64,000 bases of DNA, taken from contig LR590083.2 of NCBI GenBank assembly GCA_901457705.2, positions 3,906,597-3,970,596 of the forward strand, given 5' to 3'. A program made the position numbers and the translations under genes. This stretch comes from Beijerinckiaceae bacterium RH AL1. GTDB lineage: Bacteria; Pseudomonadota; Alphaproteobacteria; Rhizobiales; Beijerinckiaceae. This document shows positions 1 to 8,686 of this stretch, in pieces (position 1 is the first letter of the stretch; the number at the start of each line of letters is the position of its first letter). The notes under the pieces are model-generated. The model searched no databases, was not told the DNA's origin, and worked only from the letters and a program-made list of their open reading frames with translations.

Positions 1-727
1 GCAGGCCGGCGCGATCCATCACCTCCTGCGTGACGTCCCATAGGATGCGGCACTCGTCGGGCGAGGGCACCTTCAGCTTGCCGGCGTTGCGCAGCCGCTC
101 GAACATCGTGTCCGGCTCGATGGTCAGCTGGTAGAGCGACATGTGGTCCTTGGCGCGGGCCAGCGCCTGCGTCAGCTCGGCCTTCCAGGTCGCCGGCGAC
201 TGGTTCGGCCGCGCGTAGATGAGGTCGAAGGAGTAGCGCTCGAAGATGGCGGCCGCGATCGCCACGGCCTTCACCGCCTCCTCGGCGGTGTGCAGGCGGC
301 CGAGCGCCTTCAGGTCGGGATCGTTCAAGGCCTGCACGCCGAGCGAGACGCGGTTGACGCCGGCGCGGCGGTAGCCGGTGAAGCGATTGGCCTCGACCGA
401 CGTCGGGTTGGCCTCTAGCGTCACCTCGGCGCCGGGCTCGACGGTCCAGTTGGCGGCGATGGCATCGAGAATGCCGGCGACCGTGCCGGGCTTCATCAGC
501 GAGGGCGTGCCGCCGCCGAAGAAGATCGAGGAGACGGTGCGCCCCTTGGTCAGCTTGGCGCGATGCGACAGCTCGGCGCGGAAGGCCTGGACAAATCGCT
601 CCTCGTCGACCGCCTGCGCGCGCACGTGGCTGTTGAAGTCGCAGTACGGGCACTTCGACTGGCAAAAGGGCCAGTGCACGTAGACCGCGAAGCCGGGATT
701 GCCCGACCTGTAGATGTGGCTCGCCAT
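1..727 (-). CDS. hemW: Radical SAM heme chaperone HemW (5' part; 3' end cut by window edge)
   Basis: HemW is a radical-SAM relative of the anaerobic coproporphyrinogen oxidase HemN and is thought to act as a heme chaperone. The N terminus reads MASHIYRSGNPGFAVYVHWP, then the cluster motif CQSKCPYC (CxxxCxxC) followed by DFNSH. HemN proper has an extra cysteine two residues after the last one; here that position is Phe, which favours HemW. Further motifs are FFGGGTPSLM and, later, GVNRVSLGVQALND. The ATG at 727 directly precedes the family's usual N terminus. About 242 codons are present; the C-terminal third lies outside the window. It is transcribed leftward. In related bacteria it follows rph and rdgB on the same strand, but here three opposite-strand genes separate it from rph. 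Confidence 0.93.
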   Translation of the reverse strand, partial: MASHIYRSGNPGFAVYVHWPFCQSKCPYCDFNSHVRAQAVDEERFVQAFRAELSHRAKLTKGRTVSSIFFGGGTPSLMKPGTVAGILDAIAANWTVEPGAEVTLEANPTSVEANRFTGYRRAGVNRVSLGVQALNDPDLKALGRLHTAEEAVKAVAIAAAIFERYSFDLIYARPNQSPATWKAELTQALARAKDHMSLYQLTIEPDTMFERLRNAGKLKVPSPDECRILWDVTQEVMDRAGL

Positions 728-1006
728 ACCTGCCCCGTGAGATCGGCACGACCTCTAACATGGTTAGCGTGCACGCCGGGTCTTAAGAATGCGTTCACCA
801 CGTTTCCACCCACCGCATTCGTCGGGCGTGGTTAAAACGCGGGCCATGCGGCCGCTCCCGCCACGCCCGATTTCGGCCGCCGACTCGCGCGATGGTCCCG
901 CCCGAGGCCATGGCGGCGCTTAGGACGCCGTTAACCATGGTCTCGCTACCGGATGAGGGGCTTGGCGGCGTGACGGCGCCGCAAGGGGTGGGGGCAGAGG
1001 CCGGTC

Positions 1007-1849
1007 TTGAGCTACTTGCAGCCGCCGCCGAACATGTCGCCGGTCGTCGTCGTCAAGGATTACGGCGGCTACGTCGACCAGTATGCGGCGGCCACCGAGA
1101 ACTACCGCCGCACGGGCCGCGAGGTGCGCATCCACGAGTGCCACTCGGCCTGCACGATGGCGCTGTCGCTGCCGAACGTCTGTGTCTACCGCGACTCGGT
1201 CTTCAAGTTCCACCAGGCCTACGACCCGCGCAACCACATCACCAATTACGCGGTGTCGGACCAGCTCTTCGCGACCTACCCCGAGGCCGTGCGCGACCGG
1301 CTCGGCACGCTGACCAAGCAGTTCACGGTGATGCGCGGGCAGGAGCTGATCGATCTCGGCGTGCGCGACTGCAACGCGCCGGAGCCGCGCATCATGATCG
1401 CGCAGGCCAAGGTCAGGCCGCTGCCCGACGGGGCCACGACCGGCTCCTCGACCTTCGCGGCGCTGACCGGCAAGCTGCAGGGCATGGTGCCTGGCCTCGG
1501 AGCCAAGCCGCAGCCGGTCTCGCCGACCGGCGCGAAGCCACCGCGGCCCGCCCCGCCCGACGTGCCGGCCGGCATGCTCGCGCCGAAGATCCCGCTGCCG
1601 CCCGAGCGTCCCGTCGAGATCGCCACGGCCGCACCCAACGCGCCGGAGCAGGCCGCGCCGACCGTGCCGGCCCCGCAGGCGCCGCAAGACGTGACGCCGG
1701 CCGACGGCATCCCGCTGCCGCCGCCGCGCCCGAAGGTGCTCGTCGCCTACGTGCCATCGCTGAAGCCGATCCCGTATCTCCAGCGCATCGCCGGCTCGGC
1801 GGCGATTTTGCCCCCGCGCTTTATCCCGTTCCCGCGCCATCCGGCTTGA
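1007..1849 (+). CDS. Conserved hypothetical protein, COG3904-like, with proline-rich C-terminal half
   Basis: The N-terminal half (about residues 12-130) has the look of a ClpP/crotonase-like predicted periplasmic family (COG3904 type) that I recognise only by pattern: VVVVKDYGGYVDQYA, then GREVRIHECHSACTMALSLP and a segment VFKFHQAYDP. From about residue 150 it becomes a proline- and alanine-rich tail with repeated PLPPERP/PLPPPRP-like stretches. The start is a TTG at 1007; no earlier ATG/GTG/TTG exists in frame after the stop at 971, and GAGG at 997-1000 sits six bases upstream of it, which supports this choice. I see no convincing signal peptide from this start, so the export prediction is uncertain. 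Function unknown; calling it a hydrolase would be guesswork. Codon third positions are strongly GC, so it is a real gene. Confidence 0.72.
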   Translation: MSYLQPPPNMSPVVVVKDYGGYVDQYAAATENYRRTGREVRIHECHSACTMALSLPNVCVYRDSVFKFHQAYDPRNHITNYAVSDQLFATYPEAVRDRLGTLTKQFTVMRGQELIDLGVRDCNAPEPRIMIAQAKVRPLPDGATTGSSTFAALTGKLQGMVPGLGAKPQPVSPTGAKPPRPAPPDVPAGMLAPKIPLPPERPVEIATAAPNAPEQAAPTVPAPQAPQDVTPADGIPLPPPRPKVLVAYVPSLKPIPYLQRIAGSAAILPPRFIPFPRHPA

Positions 1850-1904
1850 GCGGGGGCGCCTTTCTGGCTAACGCTCCCGCTCTCTCGTGAAAGAGGAGGC
1901 GACC

Positions 1905-1961
1905 ATGGCACGCGATCGCGATTCCGAGTTCTGCTTTCGAGGTGATGTCGAAGCGGCGTAA
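1905..1961 (+). CDS. Possible 18-codon leader ORF overlapping the SEC-C gene
   Basis: An ATG at 1905 has a strong AGGAGG-type ribosome site at about 1893-1899 and opens an 18-residue frame ([18 protein letters not shown]) that stops at 1959-1961, after the SEC-C frame has already opened at 1942/1945. The SEC-C frame has no good ribosome site of its own. Either this is a short coupled leader, or it is the true start of the SEC-C protein separated from it by a frame break. The sequence alone cannot decide. Confidence 0.3.
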   Translation: MARDRDSEFCFRGDVEAA

Positions 1962-2172
1962 GGGGTTCCCGTCCGAGACGCGCGTCAAGCGCGGGCTGCG
2001 CACGGTGCACGGCGATAAGGAGCTCATCGAGAAGCTCGGCCGCGCCGATCCCTGCCCGTGCGGCTCGGGCCGCTCCTTTCAGGCGGTGCTGCCTGCGCTC
2101 GGGCCGCCACGACGGCGCCGAGCGGAACCATTACTTTCAGGGACTGAGCGCTTCCAGGGATGGAGCGCTTGA
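1942..2172 (+). pseudogene. SEC-C metal-binding motif protein, frame broken inside the motif
   Basis: The frame encodes a small basic protein ([20 protein letters not shown], then [13 protein letters not shown]) leading into a zinc-binding SEC-C motif, CPCGSGRSF. At that point the frame changes: in the annotated frame the continuation is QAVLPALG, but deleting one T from the TTT at 2077-2079 gives [20 protein letters not shown], completing the motif [13 protein letters not shown] and the usual short tail. SEC-C motifs occur at the end of SecA and in many stand-alone small proteins where they bind zinc. As written, the protein loses its last two cysteine ligands. Cause may be a true mutation or a sequence error. 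The start is GTG 1942 or ATG 1945. No function beyond metal binding can be inferred. Confidence 0.62.
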
Positions 2173-2223
2173 CGTAAGTCCCCGCGCGGCCGTCGCCGGC
2201 GGCCGCGACATCGCAGGGCGATC

Positions 2224-2898
2224 ATGCACGACCGCTACCTCCTGCACATCCGGAAGACCGGCGGCATGGCGATCAAGGCGGCGCTGCGCCCGCACGCCGA
2301 GCGCATCGTCTTCGGCCGGCACGATCTCACCCTCGTCGACGTGCCGGCCGGCGCCAAGGCGCTGTTCTGCGTGCGCCATCCCTGCCAGCGCTTCGTCAGC
2401 GGCTTCAACAGCCGCCTGCGAAAGGGCCTGCCGCGGAATTTTCGGGAGTGGACAGCCGACGAGGCGTGGGCGTTCAAGCGCTTCACGACGCCTAATGCGC
2501 TTGCCGAGGCGCTGTCGTCGGAGGACGCCACGCGGCGCGGCGACGCCGAGCGCGCGATGATCGGCATCGCGCACACGGGGATGAAGCTGTCCTACTGGCT
2601 GCTGTCGGCGAGCTACGTGCGCAAGCGTCGCGACGATATTTTATGGATTGGTCACCAACCATCGCTCGACGCGGATTTTTCCGCGCTGGCGCGGCTGCTC
2701 GGCCTGCCGGGCGACGTCGCGCTGCCGGACGATGACGTCGACGCGCACCGCACGCCAGCCGGCTACGAAACGGCGCTGAGCCCGCTCGGCGAGGCCAACA
2801 TCGCCGGCTGGTACCGCAAGGACTTCGAGATCTACGCGGCGTGCCTGGAGCTGCGCGAGGCGTTGCTCACGCAGCCGGGCTCAAGCATCGGGGCTTGA
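2224..2898 (+). CDS. Sulfotransferase-family protein
   Basis: A 224-residue protein with the pattern of a sulfotransferase. YLLHIRKTGGMAIKAALRPH at the N terminus matches the loop that binds the 5' phosphosulfate of PAPS, and ALFCVRHPCQRFVSGFNSR at about residues 46-64 matches the 3'-phosphate-binding strand/helix with its Arg and Ser. Such enzymes move sulfate from PAPS to a hydroxyl on sugar, lipid or protein; the acceptor cannot be told from sequence. There is no signal peptide or membrane segment. It starts at ATG 2224 and lies 52 bases after the broken SEC-C gene, in the same direction and opposite to rph and hemW. It could also be called a 'Sulfotransfer_2 family' protein. Confidence 0.72.
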   Translation: MHDRYLLHIRKTGGMAIKAALRPHAERIVFGRHDLTLVDVPAGAKALFCVRHPCQRFVSGFNSRLRKGLPRNFREWTADEAWAFKRFTTPNALAEALSSEDATRRGDAERAMIGIAHTGMKLSYWLLSASYVRKRRDDILWIGHQPSLDADFSALARLLGLPGDVALPDDDVDAHRTPAGYETALSPLGEANIAGWYRKDFEIYAACLELREALLTQPGSSIGA

Positions 2899-2924
2899 TC
2901 CGGCGCGCCGAGCGAGCCGCGTCC

Positions 2925-3638
2925 TTAAGCCAGCGCCTGCTTCTGCAGCGCCACGAGCTGGGCGATGCCGCCCTTCGCCAGCGTCATCATCGCGGCGAGC
3001 TCGGCCTCGGAGAACACCGCGCCTTCCGCCGAGGCCTGCACCTCGACGAGCGCGCCGGAGCCGGCGATGACGAAGTTCGCGTCGGTCTGGGCCTCGGAGT
3101 CCTCGGCGTAGTCGAGATCGAGCACGGGCGTGCCCTGGTAGATGCCGCAGGAGACCGCGGCGACATGGTCGCGCAACGGGCTGTCCTTGATGATCGAGCG
3201 CGCGCGCATCCACTCCAGGCAGTCGCGCAGCGCCACCCAGGCACCGGTGATCGAGGCGGTGCGGGTGCCGCCGTCGGCCTGGATGACGTCGCAGTCGACG
3301 GTGATCTGCCGCTCGCCCATCGCCTGCAGGTTGACGACCGCACGCAGGCTGCGGCCGATCAGGCGCTGGATCTCCTGCGTGCGTCCGGACGGCTTGCCCG
3401 AGGAAACCTCGCGGCGCGTGCGCGTGTGCGTCGCGCGCGGCAGCATCGCGTATTCGGCGGTGACCCAGCCGCGGCCCTGGCCGCGCAGCCACGGCGGCGG
3501 CTTGTCCTCGAGCGAGGCGGTGCAGAGCACGTGGGTCGAGCCGAACTTCACGAGACAGGAGCCCTCGGCGTAGCGGGCGACGTTGCGCTCGATCGAGACG
3601 GGGCGCAGCGCATCGGGCGCGCGGTTGGACGGTCGCAT
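2925..3638 (-). CDS. rph: Ribonuclease PH
   Basis: RNase PH is the phosphorolytic 3'-5' exoribonuclease that trims tRNA 3' ends. The 237-residue product has the full family length and motifs: [12 protein letters not shown] at the start, [20 protein letters not shown] carrying the substrate-binding arginines, [10 protein letters not shown], and [20 protein letters not shown]. The frame stays open upstream to 3773, but the ATG at 3638 gives the normal N terminus and has an AGGAG-like site before it. It is transcribed leftward, divergent from the small gene at 3776. Its usual downstream partner rdgB is absent; the next leftward gene is hemW, more than 2 kb away. Confidence 0.96.
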   Translation of the reverse strand: MRPSNRAPDALRPVSIERNVARYAEGSCLVKFGSTHVLCTASLEDKPPPWLRGQGRGWVTAEYAMLPRATHTRTRREVSSGKPSGRTQEIQRLIGRSLRAVVNLQAMGERQITVDCDVIQADGGTRTASITGAWVALRDCLEWMRARSIIKDSPLRDHVAAVSCGIYQGTPVLDLDYAEDSEAQTDANFVIAGSGALVEVQASAEGAVFSEAELAAMMTLAKGGIAQLVALQKQALA

Positions 3639-3775
3639 CTGGGGCTCCTTCGGACCCGCGACCTCGTAGGCGGACGCCGCGCCCCACGCAAGACGACGGA
3701 TCGGTCGCATTTGAACGGTTTTTGTCGTGTCGCCTTCAATCGGAACGGCTAAGGTGACATTCGAGGGACACAATC

Positions 3776-3973
3776 ATGACGCCCAAGACGCCTGGCTATG
3801 CCTTGATCGGCCGCTCGTTCACCCGCGACGCGTTCGAGAGCCTCTATCAAGCCTCGATCGCAACGCGGCAGCGCGAGCGCGGCGGCATCTGGGCCCTCGG
3901 CCATCCCGTTCCTTCGCGCAGCGCATGGCTCACGACGCCGCGTGCGCCCGTCTCGCCCACGGGCGCGCTCTAG
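3776..3973 (+). CDS. Hypothetical 65-residue protein
   Basis: A short frame starting MTPKTPGYALIGRSFTRDAF. ATG 3776 is preceded by GAGGGA at a workable distance, and third codon positions are mostly G or C along its length, as in neighbouring genes, which supports coding. It is divergent from rph (138 bases between starts) and convergent with engB, ending three bases before the engB stop. I recognise no domain; there is no signal peptide and no membrane segment, and the C-terminal 20 residues are rich in Pro, Ser and Ala. It may be real or a chance open frame in GC-rich DNA. Confidence 0.42.
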   Translation: MTPKTPGYALIGRSFTRDAFESLYQASIATRQRERGGIWALGHPVPSRSAWLTTPRAPVSPTGAL

Positions 3974-3976
3974 GCT

Positions 3977-4645
3977 CTACGCGCCGCGCTCGACCAGCAG
4001 CCGCGCGACGGCGGTGCGCAGGTCCTCGATGCCTTCGCCCGTCTCGGACGACGTGAAGATGATCTCGGGATGCGCCGCGACGTGCTTCGACAGCTCGGCG
4101 AGCGTGTCGGCCACGACCTTGTCGCGCGCGCCGGCCTTCACCTCGTCGCGCTTGGTGAGCACGATCTGATAGGACATCGCGGCCTTGTCGAGGAGATCGC
4201 ACATCTCGCGGTCCGGCGGCTTCAGGCCGTGGCGCCCGTCGACCAGCACGAACACCCGCGCGAGCGGCGCCCGGCCGCGCAGGAAGGCGTGCATCAGCGC
4301 CGTCCAGCTCGAGATCTTCTCCTTCGACGCGACGGCGTAGCCGTAGCCCGGCATGTCGACGAGACGCAGGCGCTCCGGCTCGCCGATGGCGAAGAAGTTG
4401 AGCTCCTGCGTGCGGCCGGGCGTGTGCGACGTGCGTGCCAGCGCCTTGCGCCCGGTGAGCGCGTTGAGCAGCGACGACTTGCCGACGTTGGAGCGCCCGG
4501 CGAACGCGATCTCGGGCGGCCCGGCCGGCGGCAGGTTGTCTGCCTTCGACGCCGCCCAAATGAACTTGCCCTCGCCGGCGAATAGCAGGCGGCCCGCCTC
4601 GACGAGATCCTCGGTCACGAGACGAAGCCCGCCCGTCTCTCGCAA
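3977..4645 (-). CDS. engB: Ribosome biogenesis GTP-binding protein EngB/YsxC
   Basis: EngB is an essential GTPase for large-subunit ribosome assembly. The G1 motif GRSNVGKS, the G2 region with TPGRTQELNFF, the G3 motif DMPGYGY and the G4 motif TKRD are all present in a 222-residue product of normal size. The longest start is a TTG at 4645, 13 bases after the yidC stop; a GTG at 4618 would give a protein starting MTEDLVEAGRLLF, close to the usual alphaproteobacterial N terminus, and I cannot choose firmly between them. It is the last gene of the leftward rpmH-rnpA-yidC-engB operon, the common order in this group. Confidence 0.94.
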   Translation of the reverse strand: MRETGGLRLVTEDLVEAGRLLFAGEGKFIWAASKADNLPPAGPPEIAFAGRSNVGKSSLLNALTGRKALARTSHTPGRTQELNFFAIGEPERLRLVDMPGYGYAVASKEKISSWTALMHAFLRGRAPLARVFVLVDGRHGLKPPDREMCDLLDKAAMSYQIVLTKRDEVKAGARDKVVADTLAELSKHVAAHPEIIFTSSETGEGIEDLRTAVARLLVERGA

Positions 4646-4658
4646 AGCGGGCGGCAGC

Positions 4659-6551
4659 TCACTCGGCCGGCGCCTTCGAGCCCGAGTCGGCCGGCTTCTT
4701 CTTGGTGTCGTTGGCGGGCTTCGGCAGGCTCGAGGACGGTTTGGCCCCGAACATGCTCTTGATGTTGTCGAACAGCTCGAGCTTCACGCCGGCCCGCTTC
4801 ATGATCACCGACTGCTGGATGATCGTCAGCGTGTTGTTCACCGTCCAGTAGAGCACGAGACCGGACGGGAAGGTGCCGAGCATGAAGGTGAAGATCACCG
4901 GCATCCAGGAGAACATCGTCTTCTGGACGGGGTCCGTCGGCTCCGGGTTCATCTTCATCTGCAGGAACATCGACACGCCCATGATGAGCGGCAGGATGCC
5001 GATCGCCAGGAAGTGGCCGACGACCGGTAGGGTCGTCGGGTTGAACGGCAGGAGGCCGAAGAGGTTGAAGACGTTCGTCGGGTCGGGCTGCGAGAGATCG
5101 CGGATCCACAGGTAGAACGGCGCCTGGCGCATCTCGATGGTGACGAACAGCACCTTGTAGAGCGCGAAGAAGACGGGGATCTGGATCAGCATCGGCAGGC
5201 AGCCGGCGACCGGGTTGATCTTCTCAGCCTTGTAGATCGCCATCATCTCCTGCTGCTGGCGGACCTTGTCGTCGGGGTACTTCTCCTTCAGCGCGGCGAG
5301 CTGCGGCTGCACCGCCTTCATCTTCGCCATCGACGCATACGAGCGGTTGGCGAGCGGGAAGAAGACCAGCTTGACGAGGAAGGTCACGCCGATGATGGCG
5401 AGGCCGAAGTTGCCGAGCACCTTGTAGAGCCCGTCGATGAGGAAGAACATCGGCTTGGTGATGAAGTAGAACCAACCCCAGTCGATCATGAGGTCGAACT
5501 TCTCGATCCCGAGCTTGTCCTTGTACTGGTCGAGCAGGGTGACGACCTTGGCGCCGGCGAAGATGTGCGAGGACGACGAGGCCTCGGCACCGGCGGCGAT
5601 GGTGACCGGCGCGGCGATCGTCGCGGTCTGGTAGGTGCGATCGGTGGCCGGGCCGGTGGCCTGGAACGACGCCTCGAAGCTCTGCGTCTGGTCCGGCACC
5701 AGCGCCGTCGCCCAGTACTTGTCGGTGAAGCCGGCCCAGCCGCCGGTGCCCTTCAGCGACAGCGTCTCGCCCGGCTCCTTCTCGATCGCCGAATAGGTCG
5801 TCTCCTTGACGCCGGAGTCGCCGACGACGCCGACATAGCCCTCGTGGAGCACCGAGTAGCCCGAGGTCTTGGGCAGGCCCTGGCGCACGATGAGCGAATA
5901 AGGCGACAGCGTCACCGGCGCGCCGCCCTTGTTGGCGACGCTGTTGGTGATCGTGAACATGTAGTTCGGGTCGACCGCGATCTTGCGCGTGAAGACGAGG
6001 CCCTTGCCGTTGTCCCAGGTCAGCGTCACCGGCATCGTCGGCGTCAGCTTCTGGCCGGCGGCCGCCGTCCACTGCGTGTCGGGGCCGGGCAGCGGCACGT
6101 CTGCGCCGACCTGCCCGACGAAGCCCGACTCGGCATAGTAGGCGGAGGGCGCCCCCGACGGCGTCAGCAGCACGATGTTCGGCGAGTTCTTGTCCGGCGT
6201 CTCGCGGTAGTCCTTGAGCGCGAGATCGTCGAGCCGGCCGCCCTTCAGCGCGACGGAGCCCTCGAGCGCCGGCGTGTCGATGGTGATGCGCGGGCTGTCG
6301 GCGAGAACCGCCTTGCGGTCGCGCATCACGGCGGGGCTCTCGGACACCGGTCCGCCCTGCGGCGGCGCGTTCACCGATTGCGGCGGCAGCGACGACACCG
6401 AGCCCGGCTTCGCCGTCTGCATCGCGTTCGGCTGCGTCTGCAGCTGGCGCGACTTGTCGAGCTGCGGCTTGGCGTAAAAATAATTCCAGCCGAAGATGAC
6501 CAGAATCGAGAGCGCGAGCGCCAGGTAGTAGTTCTTGGTGTCGGGTTTCAT
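4659..6551 (-). CDS. yidC: Membrane protein insertase YidC
   Basis: YidC inserts and folds inner-membrane proteins alone or with SecYEG. The 630-residue product is the long Gram-negative form: an N-terminal membrane anchor ([18 protein letters not shown]), a large periplasmic beta domain to about residue 350, and a conserved C-terminal five-helix core. The core includes [18 protein letters not shown], with the groove arginine, and the [20 protein letters not shown] hairpin-helix segment. The tail is basic and rich in Pro, Ser and Lys, as often seen for ribosome contact. It lies 60 bases downstream of rnpA, with no yidD gene between them, and upstream of engB in one operon. Confidence 0.97.
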   Translation of the reverse strand: MKPDTKNYYLALALSILVIFGWNYFYAKPQLDKSRQLQTQPNAMQTAKPGSVSSLPPQSVNAPPQGGPVSESPAVMRDRKAVLADSPRITIDTPALEGSVALKGGRLDDLALKDYRETPDKNSPNIVLLTPSGAPSAYYAESGFVGQVGADVPLPGPDTQWTAAAGQKLTPTMPVTLTWDNGKGLVFTRKIAVDPNYMFTITNSVANKGGAPVTLSPYSLIVRQGLPKTSGYSVLHEGYVGVVGDSGVKETTYSAIEKEPGETLSLKGTGGWAGFTDKYWATALVPDQTQSFEASFQATGPATDRTYQTATIAAPVTIAAGAEASSSSHIFAGAKVVTLLDQYKDKLGIEKFDLMIDWGWFYFITKPMFFLIDGLYKVLGNFGLAIIGVTFLVKLVFFPLANRSYASMAKMKAVQPQLAALKEKYPDDKVRQQQEMMAIYKAEKINPVAGCLPMLIQIPVFFALYKVLFVTIEMRQAPFYLWIRDLSQPDPTNVFNLFGLLPFNPTTLPVVGHFLAIGILPLIMGVSMFLQMKMNPEPTDPVQKTMFSWMPVIFTFMLGTFPSGLVLYWTVNNTLTIIQQSVIMKRAGVKLELFDNIKSMFGAKPSSSLPKPANDTKKKPADSGSKAPAE

Positions 6552-6611
6552 GGCGTCCTGGATCTCTGCGTCCTGGATCTTCGTCGATCGGTCATCGAGC
6601 GCGTCCAGGCG

Positions 6612-7034
6612 TCAGCCCGGAGCGGCGCTCGTCTTGGGGGCATCGCGCCGCTTGCGACGCCCGGCGTCATGCACGCCAATGAAGGCGCGGGCAAGCTCGC
6701 TCTGAAGATCGGCGAACGGCACCCGGATCGCCTCGATCCGGCCGATGACAACATAGTCGTGACCGGCCCGCGCCGGAAGGTGGTCGGCAAGACGCAGCGC
6801 TTCGCGCAGCCGCCGGCGGGCGCGATTGCGGATGACGGCGCCGCCGACCTTCTTCGTCAGCGTCAGGCCGAGCCGCGGCGCCGCGTCCGCGAGCTCGGGC
6901 TCGCGGGCGGCCGCCTGCATCGAGAGCGCCTTGCCGTGCCAGCGCTTGCCCTTGGCGACGCGCAAAAAGTCGGCGCGGCGGAGAAGCCGGCCGATCTTTT
7001 GTGGCGCGGAGGGCGCGATGGCGTCGAGCGTCAG
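6612..7034 (-). CDS. rnpA: Ribonuclease P protein component, probable CTG start
   Basis: RnpA is the protein subunit of RNase P, which matures tRNA 5' ends. The RNR signature region reads [20 protein letters not shown], and the N-terminal family motif [15 protein letters not shown] is intact. The first ordinary start codon in frame is a TTG at 6965, which lies inside that motif (before RVAKG) and would remove LLRRADF. Reading back, no ATG, GTG or TTG exists before a stop upstream of rpmH. A CTG at 7034-7032 overlaps the rpmH stop (C-TGA) and gives an N terminus [20 protein letters not shown] and 140 residues. I therefore set the start at 7034 as inference; an annotation from 6965 would be N-terminally short. 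Translation is probably coupled to rpmH. Confidence 0.85.
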   Translation of the reverse strand: MTLDAIAPSAPQKIGRLLRRADFLRVAKGKRWHGKALSMQAAAREPELADAAPRLGLTLTKKVGGAVIRNRARRRLREALRLADHLPARAGHDYVVIGRIEAIRVPFADLQSELARAFIGVHDAGRRKRRDAPKTSAAPG

Positions 7035-7165
7035 GCCGAAAGCCGCTTGCGGCCGCGGGCGCGACGCGCCGCGATGACCTTGCGGCCGCCGACCGTCTCC
7101 ATGCGGGCGCGGAAGCCGTGGCGGCGCTTGCGCACGAGCTTCGAGGGCTGATAGGTGCGTTTCAC
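7031..7165 (-). CDS. rpmH: 50S ribosomal protein L34
   Basis: A 44-residue, highly basic protein starting [20 protein letters not shown] and ending RGRKRLSA is an unmistakable L34. The start is a GTG at 7165, with GGAG about 8 bases upstream. It is the first gene of the leftward operon, and its stop codon overlaps the proposed rnpA start by three bases. The 228 bases upstream, up to the divergent amine oxidase at 7394, should carry the operon promoter; I see no clear -35/-10 pair there. Confidence 0.97.
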   Translation of the reverse strand: MKRTYQPSKLVRKRRHGFRARMETVGGRKVIAARRARGRKRLSA

Positions 7166-7393
7166 GTCAAAAACTCCATCTCGACCGACCGGCGATGCCG
7201 TCGGCGGGGTCGAGGACCAAGCGTGGTCGATGAACCGTCGTAGATCTGGGCGGCAGGCAAGCGCATCCGCGCGCCGTCTCGCCCGAGCGGCGGCTTATGC
7301 GGGAAGGCGGCGCCGAAGTCAATTTTCTACGGGCCTATCCAGCCTGCGCCGGGCGCAGTTGGCGGCACTGGGGCGAACCTCTATGTCGGTGGC

Positions 7394-8632
7394 ATGACCG
7401 CCACCTTCGACGTCATCGTCATCGGCGCCGGCGCGGCGGGCATCGGTGCCGGCCGCGAGCTTTCGCGGCGCAACGCGTCCTTCTGCATTCTCGAGGCCCG
7501 GGACAGGGTCGGCGGCCGCAGCTGGACCAGCTCGCTCGGCACGCCCTACACCTTCGATCTCGGGTGCGAGTGGCTGCACTCCGCCGACCGCAACGTCCTT
7601 GCGGCGCTTGCGCCCAAGCTTGGCGTCACGCTCGACAAGGCGACGCCGCCGTGGCGCCGCCGCCACCGGCAGCGCGGCTTCGGCGACGCGGAGCAGGATG
7701 CGTTCGCGCGCGAGTCCGACGCGTTCTTCGAGCGCCTGGAAGCGGCCGCGGAGACGGCGCGGCGCACCGGGCAGGACAGGCCAGCCTCCGACTTCATCGA
7801 CCCTGCCGGGCGCTGGACCAGCTTTCTCGACGCGATCTCGACCTACTACAACGGCGCGCCGCTCGAGCGCGTCTCCGTGCTCGACTTCGACGCCTATATC
7901 GACACTGAGGTGAACTGGCGCGCCGAGGGCGGCTACGGCGCGCTCATCGCCACGGCCGCCGCCGGCCTGCCGATCCGGCTCGGCTGCCCGGTGACGCGGA
8001 TCGACACGCGCGGCCGCACGATCGCCGTCGAGAGCGCCGGCGGCACGCTGACGGCCGACGCCGTCATCGTCACCCTCTCGAGCAACCTTGTCGCCTCCGG
8101 CGCCATCGCCTTCAGCCCGACGCTCGACGACCATCGCGCCGCGGCCGCCGGCTTGCCTCTCGGCATCGCCAACAAGGTCTATCTCGCGCTCGACGAGCCC
8201 GACGCCTTCGAACCCAGATCGCGGCTGATCGGCGCGCCCGACCGGCGCGACACCGGCACCTACACGCTGCGCGGCGACGGCAAGCCGGTGGTCGAGGGCT
8301 ATTTCGGCGGCGACTATGCGCGTCACCTCGAGAGCGGCGGGCCGGCCGCCTTCTTCGACGCGGCGCGACGCGAGATCTCGGACGCGCTGGGGCACGACAT
8401 CTCAGCCAAGCTCCACCCGATCGCCGCCACCGCCTGGGCGAGCGACCCCTATGCGCTCGGCTCCTATTCCCACGCCCTGCCGGGCCGCGCCGGCGCGCGG
8501 GCGAAGCTCGCCGAGCCCGTCGACGGCCGCCTGTTCTTCGCCGGCGAGGCGACCTCGCCGCACTTCTTCTCGACCGCTCACGGCGCCTTCGAGGAAGGCA
8601 CGCGCGCCGCGACCCTTGCCGCACCGCGGTAA
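7394..8632 (+). CDS. FAD-dependent amine oxidase family protein
   Basis: A 412-residue flavoprotein of the monoamine oxidase/phytoene desaturase class. The dinucleotide fold VIVIGAGAAGIGAGRELSRR is at the N terminus, followed by ILEARDRVGGRSWT, the second FAD contact of the family. The C terminus has GRLFFAGEATSPHFFSTAHG, the usual flavin-binding end. Such enzymes oxidise primary or secondary amines (including polyamines) or act as desaturases; the substrate cannot be read from the sequence. No signal peptide, so cytoplasmic. ATG 7394 fits the family start. It is divergent from rpmH and followed in the same direction by apaG after 54 bases. Confidence 0.88.
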   Translation: MTATFDVIVIGAGAAGIGAGRELSRRNASFCILEARDRVGGRSWTSSLGTPYTFDLGCEWLHSADRNVLAALAPKLGVTLDKATPPWRRRHRQRGFGDAEQDAFARESDAFFERLEAAAETARRTGQDRPASDFIDPAGRWTSFLDAISTYYNGAPLERVSVLDFDAYIDTEVNWRAEGGYGALIATAAAGLPIRLGCPVTRIDTRGRTIAVESAGGTLTADAVIVTLSSNLVASGAIAFSPTLDDHRAAAAGLPLGIANKVYLALDEPDAFEPRSRLIGAPDRRDTGTYTLRGDGKPVVEGYFGGDYARHLESGGPAAFFDAARREISDALGHDISAKLHPIAATAWASDPYALGSYSHALPGRAGARAKLAEPVDGRLFFAGEATSPHFFSTAHGAFEEGTRAATLAAPR

Positions 8633-8686
8633 CCGCGTCTCGCAGCGCCCCTTCCCAAAGCCGCCGCTGCTTCCTAGAACTGAAGC

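Noticed and set aside
920..1840. Open frames on both strands over the COG3904-like gene
   Set aside because: Only the chosen frame has family-like motifs and a ribosome site; the others are Arg/Ala-rich shadows.
2185..2207. Eight-base-pair hairpin (CGCGGCCG/CGGCCGCG) just before the sulfotransferase start
   Set aside because: No T run and no known regulatory family; probably GC noise, though it could hinder translation.
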